NCBI RefSeq assembly: GCF_030818015.1
Contig: NZ_JAUSZX010000001.1
Location: forward strand, 1,922,001-1,986,000
Origin: Arthrobacter globiformis
GTDB taxonomy: Bacteria > Actinomycetota > Actinomycetes > Actinomycetales > Micrococcaceae
Reading direction: 5' to 3'
DNA length: 64,000 bases
Positions 37,381 to 45,783 of this stretch are shown here, piece after piece (position 1 is the first letter of the stretch; each line of letters opens with the position of its first letter). The notes beneath the pieces were generated by a model, which was given only the letters and a program-made list of their open reading frames with translations, was not told the origin of the DNA and ran no database searches. Made by a program: the position numbers and the translations under genes.

Positions 37381-38185
37381 CGGTCGCGCCCTTCTGGCTG
37401 GCTGTCGCGGATCCGGCGGATCCCTGGCGGATGTCCGCCACCACGGAGCGGATGAAGTCCACCGAGCCGCTGAAGATCTGGCCGGCGTCGTGGTCCAGCG
37501 TGGCCACGTGGTAACTGTTGTCGAGTCGCGTGAGCTGCAGCGGGGCGTGGGTAAGCCCGCGCCGCAGGGCCGTGATGCTGGAATCGGAAACAACGTGATC
37601 CACAGTGGAACGGAACACGCGCACGGGCGCTGTGATGCGTGGCAGCAGCCGGGCCGTGTCCTTGAACATTTTATTCAGTTCGTGGGCGGCTGCCACGGGG
37701 ATGCGGGAATATGCGCCTTCGTCGACGCCCTGCTTCCGGATGTCGTTGGCGATGGCCGGCGTGCTCTTGAGTACCAGCTTGAGGATGCCGGCCAGCGGCG
37801 CGCGGCGGTCATCGATGACAAGTCCGGGGTTGACCACGACGGATCCGGCCACAGGCCTGGTCGCGGCGATTCGCAGTGCCAGGGCGCCGCCCATGGACAG
37901 GCCCGCGGCGAACACGAGGTCGCACTCGGACTCAAGCTCAAGGTAGGCGGCGTCCATCGCGTCATGCCACTGCTGCCAGCGGCTGCGGGAAAGCTCCTGC
38001 CAGGTGGTGCCGTGGCCCGGCAACAGCGGCATCCTGACGGCAAAGCCGGCATCGGCAAAGGACTGGGCCCACGAACGCAGGCTGTGCGGACTGCCCGTGA
38101 ACCCATGGGACAGGGCGATGCCGATGGACGGCCCCTCGCCGGAGAAGGCGCTGCTGAATGGGCTGTGATCGGGAACTGTGGTCAT
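37373..38185 (-). CDS. Alpha/beta hydrolase (carboxylesterase type), second copy
   Basis: This 270-residue hydrolase has the HGFTGSP oxyanion region (about 27-33), the nucleophile elbow GLSMGG with Ser about 96, and a late Asp/His (RSTVDHVV, SYHVATLDHD). It resembles monoacylglycerol lipase/carboxylesterase Est30 types. It is a tandem paralogue of the next gene to the right, sharing MPLLPGHGTTWQ-like and LSMGGA motifs, with a 4-bp overlap. Substrate is unknown; the neighbouring PlsC and FadD suggest lipid metabolism. Confidence 0.88.
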   Translation of the reverse strand: MTTVPDHSPFSSAFSGEGPSIGIALSHGFTGSPHSLRSWAQSFADAGFAVRMPLLPGHGTTWQELSRSRWQQWHDAMDAAYLELESECDLVFAAGLSMGGALALRIAATRPVAGSVVVNPGLVIDDRRAPLAGILKLVLKSTPAIANDIRKQGVDEGAYSRIPVAAAHELNKMFKDTARLLPRITAPVRVFRSTVDHVVSDSSITALRRGLTHAPLQLTRLDNSYHVATLDHDAGQIFSGSVDFIRSVVADIRQGSAGSATASQKGATDE

Positions 38186-38970
38186 GACTTCTCCGACGGT
38201 ATGTGGCTTCGGGAATGCAGCTGGAAAAACCGCGCCGAGGACTCGAAAATTTCCTGGGCATCCGTGTCCAGCGTAGCCACGTGACCGCTGTTCCTGAGCG
38301 GCACCACGTCCAGGGCTGCCGAGGTGAGGCGCTTCCGGATCAGGCTGAGCGAGCTCGGGGGTACTACTGCGTCATTGACCGACCTGAAGACCAGCACCGG
38401 GGCGGTGATCCGCGGCAGTCCGCGGGCGGCGGCAGCGAAGAGCCTCTTCAACTGGTGAACGGCCGCCAGCGGCGTCAGGGAGTAGTCGCCGTCGTCGGTG
38501 GTGGCCGCCGTCGGATTTTCCTCCGCTATGGGCACGGTGGTTCTTTGGATGTACTTCAGCAGGCCAATGATCCGGACGCGCCGATCGTAGAAGCTCAGGC
38601 CGGGATTGACGACGGCGACGCCCGCCACGCTGTGGCGGGCTGCGGTGAGCAGGGCGATCGCACCGCCCATTGAGAGGCCGGCCACGTAGCATTCGTCCGT
38701 CCTGGCGGCCAGGTCCAGATAAGCCTGTTCGAAAGCGCCGTGCCACTCCCTCCATCCGGTGCCGGCCAGATCCTGCCAGGTGGTGCCGTGCCCCGGGAGC
38801 AGCGGAACAGTGACGGCGAAGCCGCGCCCGGCCAGGTATTCGGCCCACGGCAGGATGCTCAGAGGGCTGCCGGTGAAGCCGTGGGAAATCGCGATTCCGA
38901 TCCGCGCATTGGGTCCGTGTCCCGCGTAGCTGAAAGCGGCGGGCCCTATGCGGTCGCTGCTTTCTGTCAT
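38182..38970 (-). CDS. Alpha/beta hydrolase (carboxylesterase type), first copy
   Basis: This 262-residue paralogue of the adjacent gene shares ISHGFTGSPLS (about 28-38), PLLPGHGTTWQDL (about 56-68), GLSMGGA with the catalytic Ser (about 97) and RSVNDAVVPPSS plus SGHVATLD near the C-terminus for Asp and His. It is the first gene of the leftward three-gene operon. The pair probably arose by local duplication. Confidence 0.88.
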   Translation of the reverse strand: MTESSDRIGPAAFSYAGHGPNARIGIAISHGFTGSPLSILPWAEYLAGRGFAVTVPLLPGHGTTWQDLAGTGWREWHGAFEQAYLDLAARTDECYVAGLSMGGAIALLTAARHSVAGVAVVNPGLSFYDRRVRIIGLLKYIQRTTVPIAEENPTAATTDDGDYSLTPLAAVHQLKRLFAAAARGLPRITAPVLVFRSVNDAVVPPSSLSLIRKRLTSAALDVVPLRNSGHVATLDTDAQEIFESSARFFQLHSRSHIPSEKS

Positions 38971-39080
38971 GGATCCATCGTGTCACTGTTCCGGACAATT
39001 CTCACTAGAGTAGGGTTGCATTGCAGTGCCGCCGGGCCCTTTGAACGCCTCGGCGGTAGCCTTCCGGAGAGGTAAGACAC

Positions 39081-39848
39081 GTGTTCTATTGGGTCATGAA
39101 ACGGATCTTCCTGGGGCCGGTGGTCCGCACTCTTTTCCGGCCATGGGTCAAAGGGCTGGACAACATCCCGTCCGAGGGCGCTGCCATTATTGCCTCCAAC
39201 CACCTCTCTTTTTCGGACTCGATCTTCATGCCGCTGATGGTGCCGCGGCCTGTCGTTTTCCTGGCCAAATCCGAGTACTTCACGGGCACCGGACTCAAGG
39301 GCCGGCTGACCGCCGTGTTCTTCCGGCTGACCAACCAGCTGCCCATGGACCGTTCCGGCGGGGCGGCCTCGGCGGCCTCCCTCGAGGCGGGCATGGACGT
39401 GCTGACGCACGGCGGGCTGCTGGGCATCTATCCCGAGGGCACGCGCAGCCCCGACTCGCGGCTTTACCGCGGGAAGGTGGGGGTGGCGCGGCTGGCGCTC
39501 CAGGCCGGCGTCCCGGTCATCCCGGTGGCGATGATCGGAACGGACAAGGTCCAGCCCATCGGCAAGCGGCTGCCGAACATCCGCCGGATCGGCATGATCT
39601 TCGGAAAGCCGCTGGACTTCAGCAGATATGAAGGCTTGGCTGATGACCGGCTGATCCAGCGGTCCGTTACGGACGAGGTCATGTACGAGCTCATGCGGCT
39701 CTCCGGGCAGGAATACGTGGACGAGTACGCCTCGGTGGTCAAGCTCAGGCTGGCGGGGAAGTCGGCCGAAGATCCGGGGAAGGGCGGCCAAGGGCCAGGG
39801 AAGGGCGGCGAAGAGCCCGGGGAGACCGGTTCGTCCCGGTCAGCTTAG
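39081..39848 (+). CDS. 1-acyl-sn-glycerol-3-phosphate acyltransferase (PlsC family), second
   Basis: This 255-residue acyltransferase has NHLSFSDS as the HX4D motif (about 40-47), PMDRSGG (about 88-94), and YPEGTRSPD (about 117-125), and a C-terminal Gly/Lys/Pro-rich tail. It starts with GTG after GAGAGGTAAG. It is divergent from the hydrolase operon, and upstream of aroG, as in the mycobacterial Rv2182c region. It probably makes phosphatidate or a related lipid. Confidence 0.9.
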   Translation: MFYWVMKRIFLGPVVRTLFRPWVKGLDNIPSEGAAIIASNHLSFSDSIFMPLMVPRPVVFLAKSEYFTGTGLKGRLTAVFFRLTNQLPMDRSGGAASAASLEAGMDVLTHGGLLGIYPEGTRSPDSRLYRGKVGVARLALQAGVPVIPVAMIGTDKVQPIGKRLPNIRRIGMIFGKPLDFSRYEGLADDRLIQRSVTDEVMYELMRLSGQEYVDEYASVVKLRLAGKSAEDPGKGGQGPGKGGEEPGETGSSRSA

Positions 39849-39849
39849 G

Positions 39850-39890
39850 CCGCTGTGACCTGTGACGGTTGGCGCTGTGCATCTGTGACG
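39850..39890 (+). repeat. Degenerate repeat just after the plsC stop
   Basis: CGCTGTGACCTGTGACG (from 39851) and CGCTGTGCATCTGTGACG (39873-39890) are near copies, 22-23 bp apart, starting two bases after the TAG. Confidence 0.45.
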
Positions 39891-39953
39891 CCCTGGCCGG
39901 GCGCATGACAGTCCGGGTGTCCCGAGCCGGTCCGGCCAACTACTCTTAGTAAT

Positions 39954-41345
39954 GTGACTGAGCTATCTGCAAAACCTGCCTCTTCCCTGACCAGCACTGC
40001 ACAGAGCGGTGCGGCCAACTATCCGGGACTCGACAACTGGCGGGACCTTCCCATCTCCCAGCAGCCGAGCTGGCAGGACTCCGGGGTCTTCAACGCATCC
40101 GTCAAGGAACTGTCGGTGCTCCCGCCGCTCGTTTTTGCCGGCGAGGTGGACATCCTGCGCGAGCGTCTCGCCGCCGCAGCCCAGGGCAAGGCCTTCCTGC
40201 TCCAGGGCGGTGACTGCGCCGAGACCTTTGAGGGTGCTACCGCGGACAAGATCAGCGCACGTGTGAAGACGATCCTGCAGATGGCGGTGGTCCTGACCTA
40301 TGGTGCGGCGATGCCCGTCATCAAGATGGGGCGCATGGCCGGACAGTTCGCCAAGCCGCGTTCCTCCAACGACGAGACCCGGGACGGCGTGACGCTGCCC
40401 GCATACCGGGGCGACATCGTGAACGGATACGACTTCACCCCCGAATCCCGGGCCCACGACGCCAACCGCATGCTGCGCGCGTACCACACGTCCGCTTCCA
40501 CGCTGAACCTCATCCGGGCCTTCACCCAGGGCGGCTTCGCGGACCTCCGCCTGGTGCACACCTGGAACAAGGGGTTCACCGAGAACCCCGCCCATGCCCG
40601 CTACGAGTCGCTCGCGCGCGACATCGACCGCGCCATCAAGTTCATGGCATCCTGCGGCGCAGACTTCGAAGCCCTCAAGCGGGTTGAATTCTTTGCCAGC
40701 CATGAGGCGCTCCTGCTCGACTACGAGCGTGCGCTGACCCGCATCGACTCCCGCACCGGCCTGCCCTACGGCACCTCCGGCCACTTCCTGTGGATCGGTG
40801 AGCGTACCCGCGAGCTGGACCACGCCCACGTGGACTTCCTGTCCCGCGTCCGCAACCCGATTGGCGTCAAGCTGGGCCCGTCTACGTCCGGTGACGATGC
40901 CCTGCGCCTCATCGACAAGCTGGATCCGGAGCGCGAACCCGGCAGGCTCACGTTCATCACCCGCATGGGTGCCGGCAACATCCGCGAGAAGCTCCCGTCC
41001 CTCGTGGAGAAGGTCACCGCCTCCGGCGCCCAGGTCCTGTGGGTCACGGACCCGATGCACGGCAACACCGTAACCTCGCCCAACGGCTACAAGACCCGCA
41101 ATTTCGACGACGTCATTGACGAGGTGCGCGGGTTCTTCGAAGTGCACCATGCCCTGGGGACGGTTCCGGGTGGCCTGCACGTCGAGATGACCGGGGATGA
41201 CGTGGCCGAATGCCTCGGCGGCGCCGATCCCGTCGACCAGGAAGCGTTCCTTGACCGCTATGAGTCGGTCTGCGACCCCCGGCTGAACCACATGCAGTCG
41301 CTGGAGATGGCTTTCCTCGTGGCTGGCGCGCTCACCCGCCGCTAA
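39954..41345 (+). CDS. aroG: 3-deoxy-7-phosphoheptulonate synthase, class II
   Basis: This 463-residue class II (plant-type) DAHP synthase performs the first step of the shikimate pathway from PEP and erythrose 4-phosphate. Motifs include LQGGDCAETF (about 82-91), KMGRMAGQFAKPRS (about 124-137), the GEFLW-type region SGHFLWIGERTR, GVKLGPS, and WVTDPMHGNT with metal ligands. It starts with GTG. The neighbour order plsC-aroG-pknL is conserved in actinobacteria. Confidence 0.95.
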   Translation: MTELSAKPASSLTSTAQSGAANYPGLDNWRDLPISQQPSWQDSGVFNASVKELSVLPPLVFAGEVDILRERLAAAAQGKAFLLQGGDCAETFEGATADKISARVKTILQMAVVLTYGAAMPVIKMGRMAGQFAKPRSSNDETRDGVTLPAYRGDIVNGYDFTPESRAHDANRMLRAYHTSASTLNLIRAFTQGGFADLRLVHTWNKGFTENPAHARYESLARDIDRAIKFMASCGADFEALKRVEFFASHEALLLDYERALTRIDSRTGLPYGTSGHFLWIGERTRELDHAHVDFLSRVRNPIGVKLGPSTSGDDALRLIDKLDPEREPGRLTFITRMGAGNIREKLPSLVEKVTASGAQVLWVTDPMHGNTVTSPNGYKTRNFDDVIDEVRGFFEVHHALGTVPGGLHVEMTGDDVAECLGGADPVDQEAFLDRYESVCDPRLNHMQSLEMAFLVAGALTRR

Positions 41346-41352
41346 ACGCCCC

Positions 41353-41416
41353 AGGCCAGATCCACAGCAGGCCAGATACAACAGCACACAGATCCACAGC
41401 ACGCAGATCCAACAGC
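41353..41416 (+). repeat. Four degenerate 15-17 bp repeats after aroG
   Basis: AGGCCAGATCCACAGC (41353), AGGCCAGATACAACAGC (41369), ACACAGATCCACAGC (41386) and ACGCAGATCCAACAGC (41401) are consecutive units starting eight bases after the aroG stop. They fill the space up to the terminator. Confidence 0.8.
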
Positions 41417-41426
41417 ATAGAAGAAG

Positions 41427-41468
41427 GACCGGCGCCGGGAGCAGTTCAGACTCCCCGGCGCCGGTCTT
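41427..41468. terminator. Terminator between convergent aroG and the kinase gene
   Basis: GACCGGCGCCGGG (41427-41439) pairs with CCCGGCGCCGGTC (41453-41465), followed by CTTTCGTTTG on the right. It probably ends aroG transcription and may work on both strands. Confidence 0.85.
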
Positions 41469-41484
41469 TCGTTTGTCGTCCTGG

Positions 41485-43695
41485 CTACACCACGGTGAGG
41501 GTGATGACGGAGCCTTCGGGGACCTCGGTGTCTACGGGATCCTGGTCCCGCACCGTGCCGAAGAAGCCGCCGAGAATTTCGTTGACGCGGACTTGGAAAC
41601 CGCGCTTCCTCAGCGCCTCAGTTGCGTCTTCCACCTGTTTGCCGATGTAGGTGGGCACCTTCACGAGCTTGGGCCCCTCGGAAATCGTCAGGGTGACCGT
41701 TTGGCCCCTTGTCAGGGTTCCCGAAGCAGGCTCCTGGCTGACCACGGCGCCCTTCGGAACGTTCCGGTCATGCACCGTTTCGTGGGCGAAGACGGCTTTA
41801 AGGCCGGCAGATTCGATGGCACGGAAGGCTGCGTCCTGATCCTGTCCTCGTACATCCGGCACCGGAATGGGCTGCGGGCCCTTCGAGACAGTGAGGCTTA
41901 CCGGTGTCCCATGTCGCACGGGGGTTCCCGACGCCGGAGCCTGGCCCAGCACCGTGCCGGCGGGCACCTCCTCGTCGAACTTTTCGGTGACCTTGCCCAG
42001 CGCCATCTCGGCCCCGTTGAGTGCTTCCTTGGACGCATCGAGCGTCTTGCCCGTCAGTTGCGGCAGTGGAAACAGCTGCGGACCCTTGGACACGAACAGC
42101 GAGACCTGCTGGAATTTGCGGATTTCCGTTCCGGCATCCGGCTCCGACCCCACCACGAGTCCGGCCTTGACGTCGTCGTCGAAGACGTCCTTGGTACTGG
42201 ATTGGAATCCGGCGTCCCGGAGCAGCTGCTGCGCCTCCGCCACGGTCCTGTTCGCCACGGCCGGCACGGTACCGGGGGAGCCGGGTCCCATGCCGAAGAA
42301 CCAACCAGCCCCTGTCGCCAGAAGGGCCAGAATGACCAGGACCACAATCCAGAGCGCGCCCCGGCGCCGGGAATTCCCCTCCCGGAGCGTTCGGACGGGA
42401 GTGGCCGCCGCGCGCGACCGTTCCCTTTGTTCGTGGCGGTCCAGCTTCCGCTGTTCCCGCTTGCTCAGGGGGAGCGGGGCGGCCTCCCTGTCGTCGTCGT
42501 CGAATCCATAGGGCGGGAGGACCGGCCGGGGAGTTGAAGAGACAGGAGTTGAAGAGACAGGGGTTGAAGCGCTGGGGGTTGAAGCGCCGGGGGCGGAAAA
42601 CACGGCGGTCGGGTTGCTGGTGCGTGAAATGACTTCCGTGGGGCGGCCCCGGGGGACTTCATCGCCGTGAATGGGTGCCAGCAGCTCGGTGTGGTTTCCC
42701 TGGCCCCCCTGGACAGGCGGGCTCTTCGGCATCGGGGACGGCATCCGGGCAGGTGCGGGGGGAGCGTTCATGCCTCGCGGGCCGGCGTCGGGGCCCGTGC
42801 CTGCCGCCGCGGCCGCCTGGATGGCCGCAGGGGGTTGCAGATCCAGTTCAGAGTCGGTGAGGTTGGTCCGGATATGACGGAGCTCCGCGAGCAGGGCGTT
42901 GCCGTCCACCGGCCGTTGCTCGGGGTCGCTGGCGGTACACCACTGGACGAGTTCGTCCACTTCCCCCGCGAGGCCCGGAACCAAGCCTGAGGGAGCACCC
43001 ACAGTGGAATTCACGTGCTGGTAGGCCACCTGGATGGGGACCTCGCCGTCGAACGGCTGGCGTCCGGTGAGCATCTCGAACAGCATGATGCCCGTGGAGT
43101 AGATGTCGCTTCGTGCGTCGGCCGGCTTGCCAAGGACCAGTTCCGGCGAGAGGTACGCGATGGTGCCGATCAGGGCACCCGTGCTGGTTGTTGTCGTCAC
43201 GGCGCGCGCGAGGCCGAAGTCGCCGATCTTGATCCGGCCGTCGTCGGCGATCAGGACGTTCTCCGGCTTGACGTCGCGGTGGATCATGCCGGCGGCATGG
43301 GCAGCCCCCAGGCCTTCCACCACCGGATCGATGAGTGCCAGGGCCAGCCGGGGGGACAAGGCGCCCTTGCTGTTGATGACGTCGCGGAGGGTGTGCCCCT
43401 TGATGTACTCCATCACGAGGTATGCGGTGTCTCCGTCGTGCCCCTGGTCGAGGACGCCCACCACATGCGGGTGTGAGAGCTTTGCGGCTGCCCGTGCTTC
43501 GCGGGCCAGGCGATCGAGGAAATTGCCGTCGTTGGCCAGGTGGGGATGCAGGACTTTCAGGGCGACATCACGGTCCAGCCTCTGGTCCGTGGCCACATAA
43601 ACGGTGGACATCCCGCCCCGCGCCAACCGGGACTTCACCTGGTAGCGGTTGTCCACGAGCGACCCGACGAGACTGCCTAAAGCGTTTTCCTGCAC
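41485..43695 (-). CDS. Membrane Ser/Thr protein kinase with PASTA domains (at the pknL locus)
   Basis: This 736-residue kinase has a cytoplasmic Hanks domain (about 18-275) with ATP Lys47, HRDVKPEN (Asp141), DFG (about 159-161) and an activation loop rich in Thr (TTTTSTGALIGTIAYLSPE). A Pro/Ser/Thr-rich linker with 15-bp DNA repeats follows, then one membrane segment (about 450-470) and four extracellular PASTA domains (about 480-736) that should bind peptidoglycan fragments. GTG start. Its position between aroG and the Rv2175c-like gene matches pknL, yet mycobacterial PknL, as I recall, lacks PASTA domains. Confidence 0.93.
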   Translation of the reverse strand: MQENALGSLVGSLVDNRYQVKSRLARGGMSTVYVATDQRLDRDVALKVLHPHLANDGNFLDRLAREARAAAKLSHPHVVGVLDQGHDGDTAYLVMEYIKGHTLRDVINSKGALSPRLALALIDPVVEGLGAAHAAGMIHRDVKPENVLIADDGRIKIGDFGLARAVTTTTSTGALIGTIAYLSPELVLGKPADARSDIYSTGIMLFEMLTGRQPFDGEVPIQVAYQHVNSTVGAPSGLVPGLAGEVDELVQWCTASDPEQRPVDGNALLAELRHIRTNLTDSELDLQPPAAIQAAAAAGTGPDAGPRGMNAPPAPARMPSPMPKSPPVQGGQGNHTELLAPIHGDEVPRGRPTEVISRTSNPTAVFSAPGASTPSASTPVSSTPVSSTPRPVLPPYGFDDDDREAAPLPLSKREQRKLDRHEQRERSRAAATPVRTLREGNSRRRGALWIVVLVILALLATGAGWFFGMGPGSPGTVPAVANRTVAEAQQLLRDAGFQSSTKDVFDDDVKAGLVVGSEPDAGTEIRKFQQVSLFVSKGPQLFPLPQLTGKTLDASKEALNGAEMALGKVTEKFDEEVPAGTVLGQAPASGTPVRHGTPVSLTVSKGPQPIPVPDVRGQDQDAAFRAIESAGLKAVFAHETVHDRNVPKGAVVSQEPASGTLTRGQTVTLTISEGPKLVKVPTYIGKQVEDATEALRKRGFQVRVNEILGGFFGTVRDQDPVDTEVPEGSVITLTVV
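42533..42592 (-). repeat. Four 15-bp tandem repeats in the kinase linker
   Basis: Units at 42533, 42548, 42563 and 42578 share GTTGAAG and encode STPxS-type pentapeptides on the minus strand. They keep the frame and lengthen the juxtamembrane linker. Confidence 0.9.
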
Positions 43696-43721
43696 TCTTC
43701 GATACTAAGTGCTGCACGGAA

Positions 43722-43754
43722 ACGGGTCCGAATCAACATGCGATCCGGACCCGT
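43722..43754 (-). terminator. Probable terminator of the LysM/SLT gene
   Basis: ACGGGTCCG (43722-43730) pairs with CGGACCCGT (43746-43754) around a 15-base loop. Read leftward it is followed by TTTCC. It lies between the LysM/SLT stop and the kinase start. Confidence 0.6.
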
Positions 43755-43807
43755 ATCGGTATGCTCCCGGCGGCCGGGGTCGCCGGCCCGGAGGTCAGTT
43801 GAGGGAG

Positions 43808-45128
43808 TCAGCTGAAGCTCTTGCGGTGTGCCTTGATGGCTGCGACGTAGTGCTTGGTGTCGGTGTACATTCCGTGCTTGTTGACCGAGTACTGGCCCTG
43901 GTAGTAGCCGGCGATGGCGTAGTCCAGGTTCTTGCTGGTCCGGATCAGCTGGCGGATGATTGCGATTCCGGCTGTGGCGTTGTCATACGGATCAAGAAGG
44001 TTCAGCTTCCGGCCCACCAGGTCGGATGCCCACTCGCCCGAGGAGGGGATGACCTGCATGGTGCCGATGGCGTTGGCCGGCGACACTGCCCGCTGGTTGA
44101 ACCCGGATTCCTGGTACGCGAAGGCCTGTGCCAGCGCCGGATCCACGCCCATCCGCCGTGCCGTGTCGGCCACGATGGACTGCATCTGGGCAAGCGAGGG
44201 AACCGGCGAGGAGTTGAGCAGGGCCTTGTTCTTGTTGGCCGAGCTGACCACGGCTGCCGGGTAGGTGTAGCCGAGGAAGGAGCTGGGCACGAGCGGCGTG
44301 ACGCTGGATGCCGGCTGGACGGCGCTGGCCTTCCCGGGAATGGCGAGCTTCTGGCCGGGGTAGATGACGCTGGTGACCTTCAGCCGGTTCGCCGACAGGA
44401 CGTCCGCGAGCTTGACGCCGTGCCTGGCTGCGATGCCGGACAGCGTGTCCCCGGACTTGATGACGTAGGAGGCGGAGCGGGCGGCGGCCGGTGCTGCCGC
44501 CTTGGCCGGGGCCGCCGCAACAGCCGTGCCGGCACCGAGGCGGATCTTCTGACCGGGGTAGATGATCGACGTCACCTTGAGCCCGTTCCAGCTGAGCACC
44601 TGGGAGAGCCTGACGCCGTGCCGACCGGCGATGCCGCCCAGCGTGTCGCCGGACTTGACCGTGTACGTCCTGGCAGCGGTGCTGGCAGGCGCCGCAGCAG
44701 TCCTGGCCGCCGGAGCCGCGGCAGCCTTCAGCCTGATCCGCTGCCCCGGGTAGATCACGGAGTTCGACTTCAGGTTGTTGAGCTTCAGCACGGCAGTGGT
44801 GCTCAGCCCGTACCGGCCGGCGATGCCGCTGACCGTGTCCCCGCGGACCACCGTGTGGGCCGTCGGGGTGACGCGGGTGGGCTGAAGGCCCGACGGGAGC
44901 GCGGCCGGCACGGAGGCTGCGGGGATGATGCCAGCTTTGACTGCTGCTGCCTGGGCCTCGATGGCGGCGGCGAGTGTCGCGGGCACCGTGCTGGTCCCGG
45001 GCGTCGGCCGCTGCGGGCTGGGCGACCGCAAGGGAGGAAAGCATGACGGCGGGGAGCGTGGCCGTCGTGGCCGCGATCAGGGGCAGGCCCGGCCGGGGTG
45101 ACTGCTTGGTGGAGCGGGTCGTCGTCAT
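43808..45128 (-). CDS. Secreted LysM and SLT-domain cell-wall hydrolase, with an apparent frameshift after the signal peptide
   Basis: The signal peptide (MTTTRSTKQSP... ending AVAQPAAADA) is read from ATG 45128 after AGAGGA, but the mature protein is in the next frame, so the gene as given needs a one-base shift near CCCGGG at 44996-45001; removing one C joins ADA to GTSTVPATL. The mature part has three LysM domains, each ending YPGQ(R/K), and a C-terminal SLT-type muramidase domain (catalytic Glu in YQESGFN; GTMQVIPSSGEW). It would bind and cut peptidoglycan outside the cell. A frame starting at 45031 would give a 407-residue protein without an export signal. A sequencing error is possible. 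Confidence 0.82.
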
Positions 45129-45159
45129 GGGAAAGATCCTCTTCTCAGCGGCGAATGCT

Positions 45160-45222
45160 GTCGGTCATGCCAGTTGCTCGTGATACCAATGTTACTGATG
45201 TTAATTGTGTTGCGAATGTTAT
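45160..45222 (-). promoter_or_regulatory. Array of 9-bp-phased NTAACA-type direct repeats upstream of the LysM/SLT gene
   Basis: Read on the minus strand, consecutive 9-mers are ATAACATTC, GCAACACAA, TTAACATCA, GTAACATTG, GTATCACGA, GCAACTGGC and ATGACCGAC (45222 down to 45160); the first four are close copies. It sits 32 bp upstream of the start in an A+T-rich region. Direct repeats with a helical-turn-like pitch are typical of OmpR/MtrA-class regulators, and MtrA controls cell-wall hydrolase genes in actinobacteria; the link is inference. Confidence 0.6.
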
Positions 45223-45378
45223 CTATGTGAATCTCTCACGATTTTTCGGTTAGCACAAGAATCGGCTTTCAGCCGGAAAATCTGCCCGGCTGGGAGTGTC
45301 GCGCGCGAAAATGGAGCGGGCGCACGCGTGCGCTGCTTCGACTAGGCTTGCGGGCGCCCGCCATGGCAACCTTGACCC

Positions 45379-45732
45379 GTGAGTACTGTAGAAACCCTTG
45401 TAGGCGACTGGCTGCCCCTGCCCGATGTTGCCCAGTTGCTGGATGTGTCCATTACCAAAGTCCACGGGCTCCTTGACGAGCGCGCGCTGGCGGCCCTGCG
45501 GATCGGGGAACGGCGGATCCGTTCGGTGCCCGCGGCTTTCCTCCAGGACGGTCACGTCGTGGACAGCCTCAAGGGCACGATTGTGGTGCTGTCGGACGCC
45601 GGCTTCTCGGACGAGGAGCTTATCGGCTGGCTTTTTACCCCTGACGAGTCACTGCGCGGGCGCCCCATCGATGCCCTCCGCGAGGGGCGCAAGACGGAAA
45701 TCCGACGTCGGGCGCAGTCCCTGGCCTGGTAA
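45379..45732 (+). CDS. Small helix-turn-helix DNA-binding protein, Rv2175c type
   Basis: This 117-residue protein has an N-terminal winged helix-turn-helix (about 12-60; LPLPDVAQLLDVSITKVHGLLDERAL) and a C-terminal part with the GTIVVLSDAGFSDEELIGWLFTPDESL region (in pieces). Rv2175c in M. tuberculosis is a DNA-binding substrate of PknL encoded beside it; the nearby kinase gene fits that pair. GTG start. The N-terminal Thr residues are possible phosphosites (inference). Confidence 0.88.
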   Translation: MSTVETLVGDWLPLPDVAQLLDVSITKVHGLLDERALAALRIGERRIRSVPAAFLQDGHVVDSLKGTIVVLSDAGFSDEELIGWLFTPDESLRGRPIDALREGRKTEIRRRAQSLAW

Positions 45733-45765
45733 CTACCCCGGCCTGGTAACTACCCAGCCTGGTAA
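45724..45765 (+). repeat. 16-17 bp tandem repeat across the stop codon
   Basis: GCCTGGTAACTACCCCG (45724-45740), GCCTGGTAACTACCCA (45741-45756) and GCCTGGTAA (45757-45765) repeat the last codons and the TAA stop of the Rv2175c-like gene; stops occur at 45730, 45747 and 45763. Confidence 0.9.
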
Positions 45766-45783
45766 ACGGGCCGGGCCAGCCGA

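Noticed and set aside
41353..41416. CRISPR array
   Set aside because: Units of 15-17 bp are contiguous with no spacers and are too short and degenerate.
45129..45378. Cyclic di-AMP (ydaO-type) riboswitch upstream of the LysM/SLT gene
   Set aside because: Such switches precede wall hydrolase genes in actinobacteria, but the conserved core and pairing are not visible; the region is direct repeats instead.
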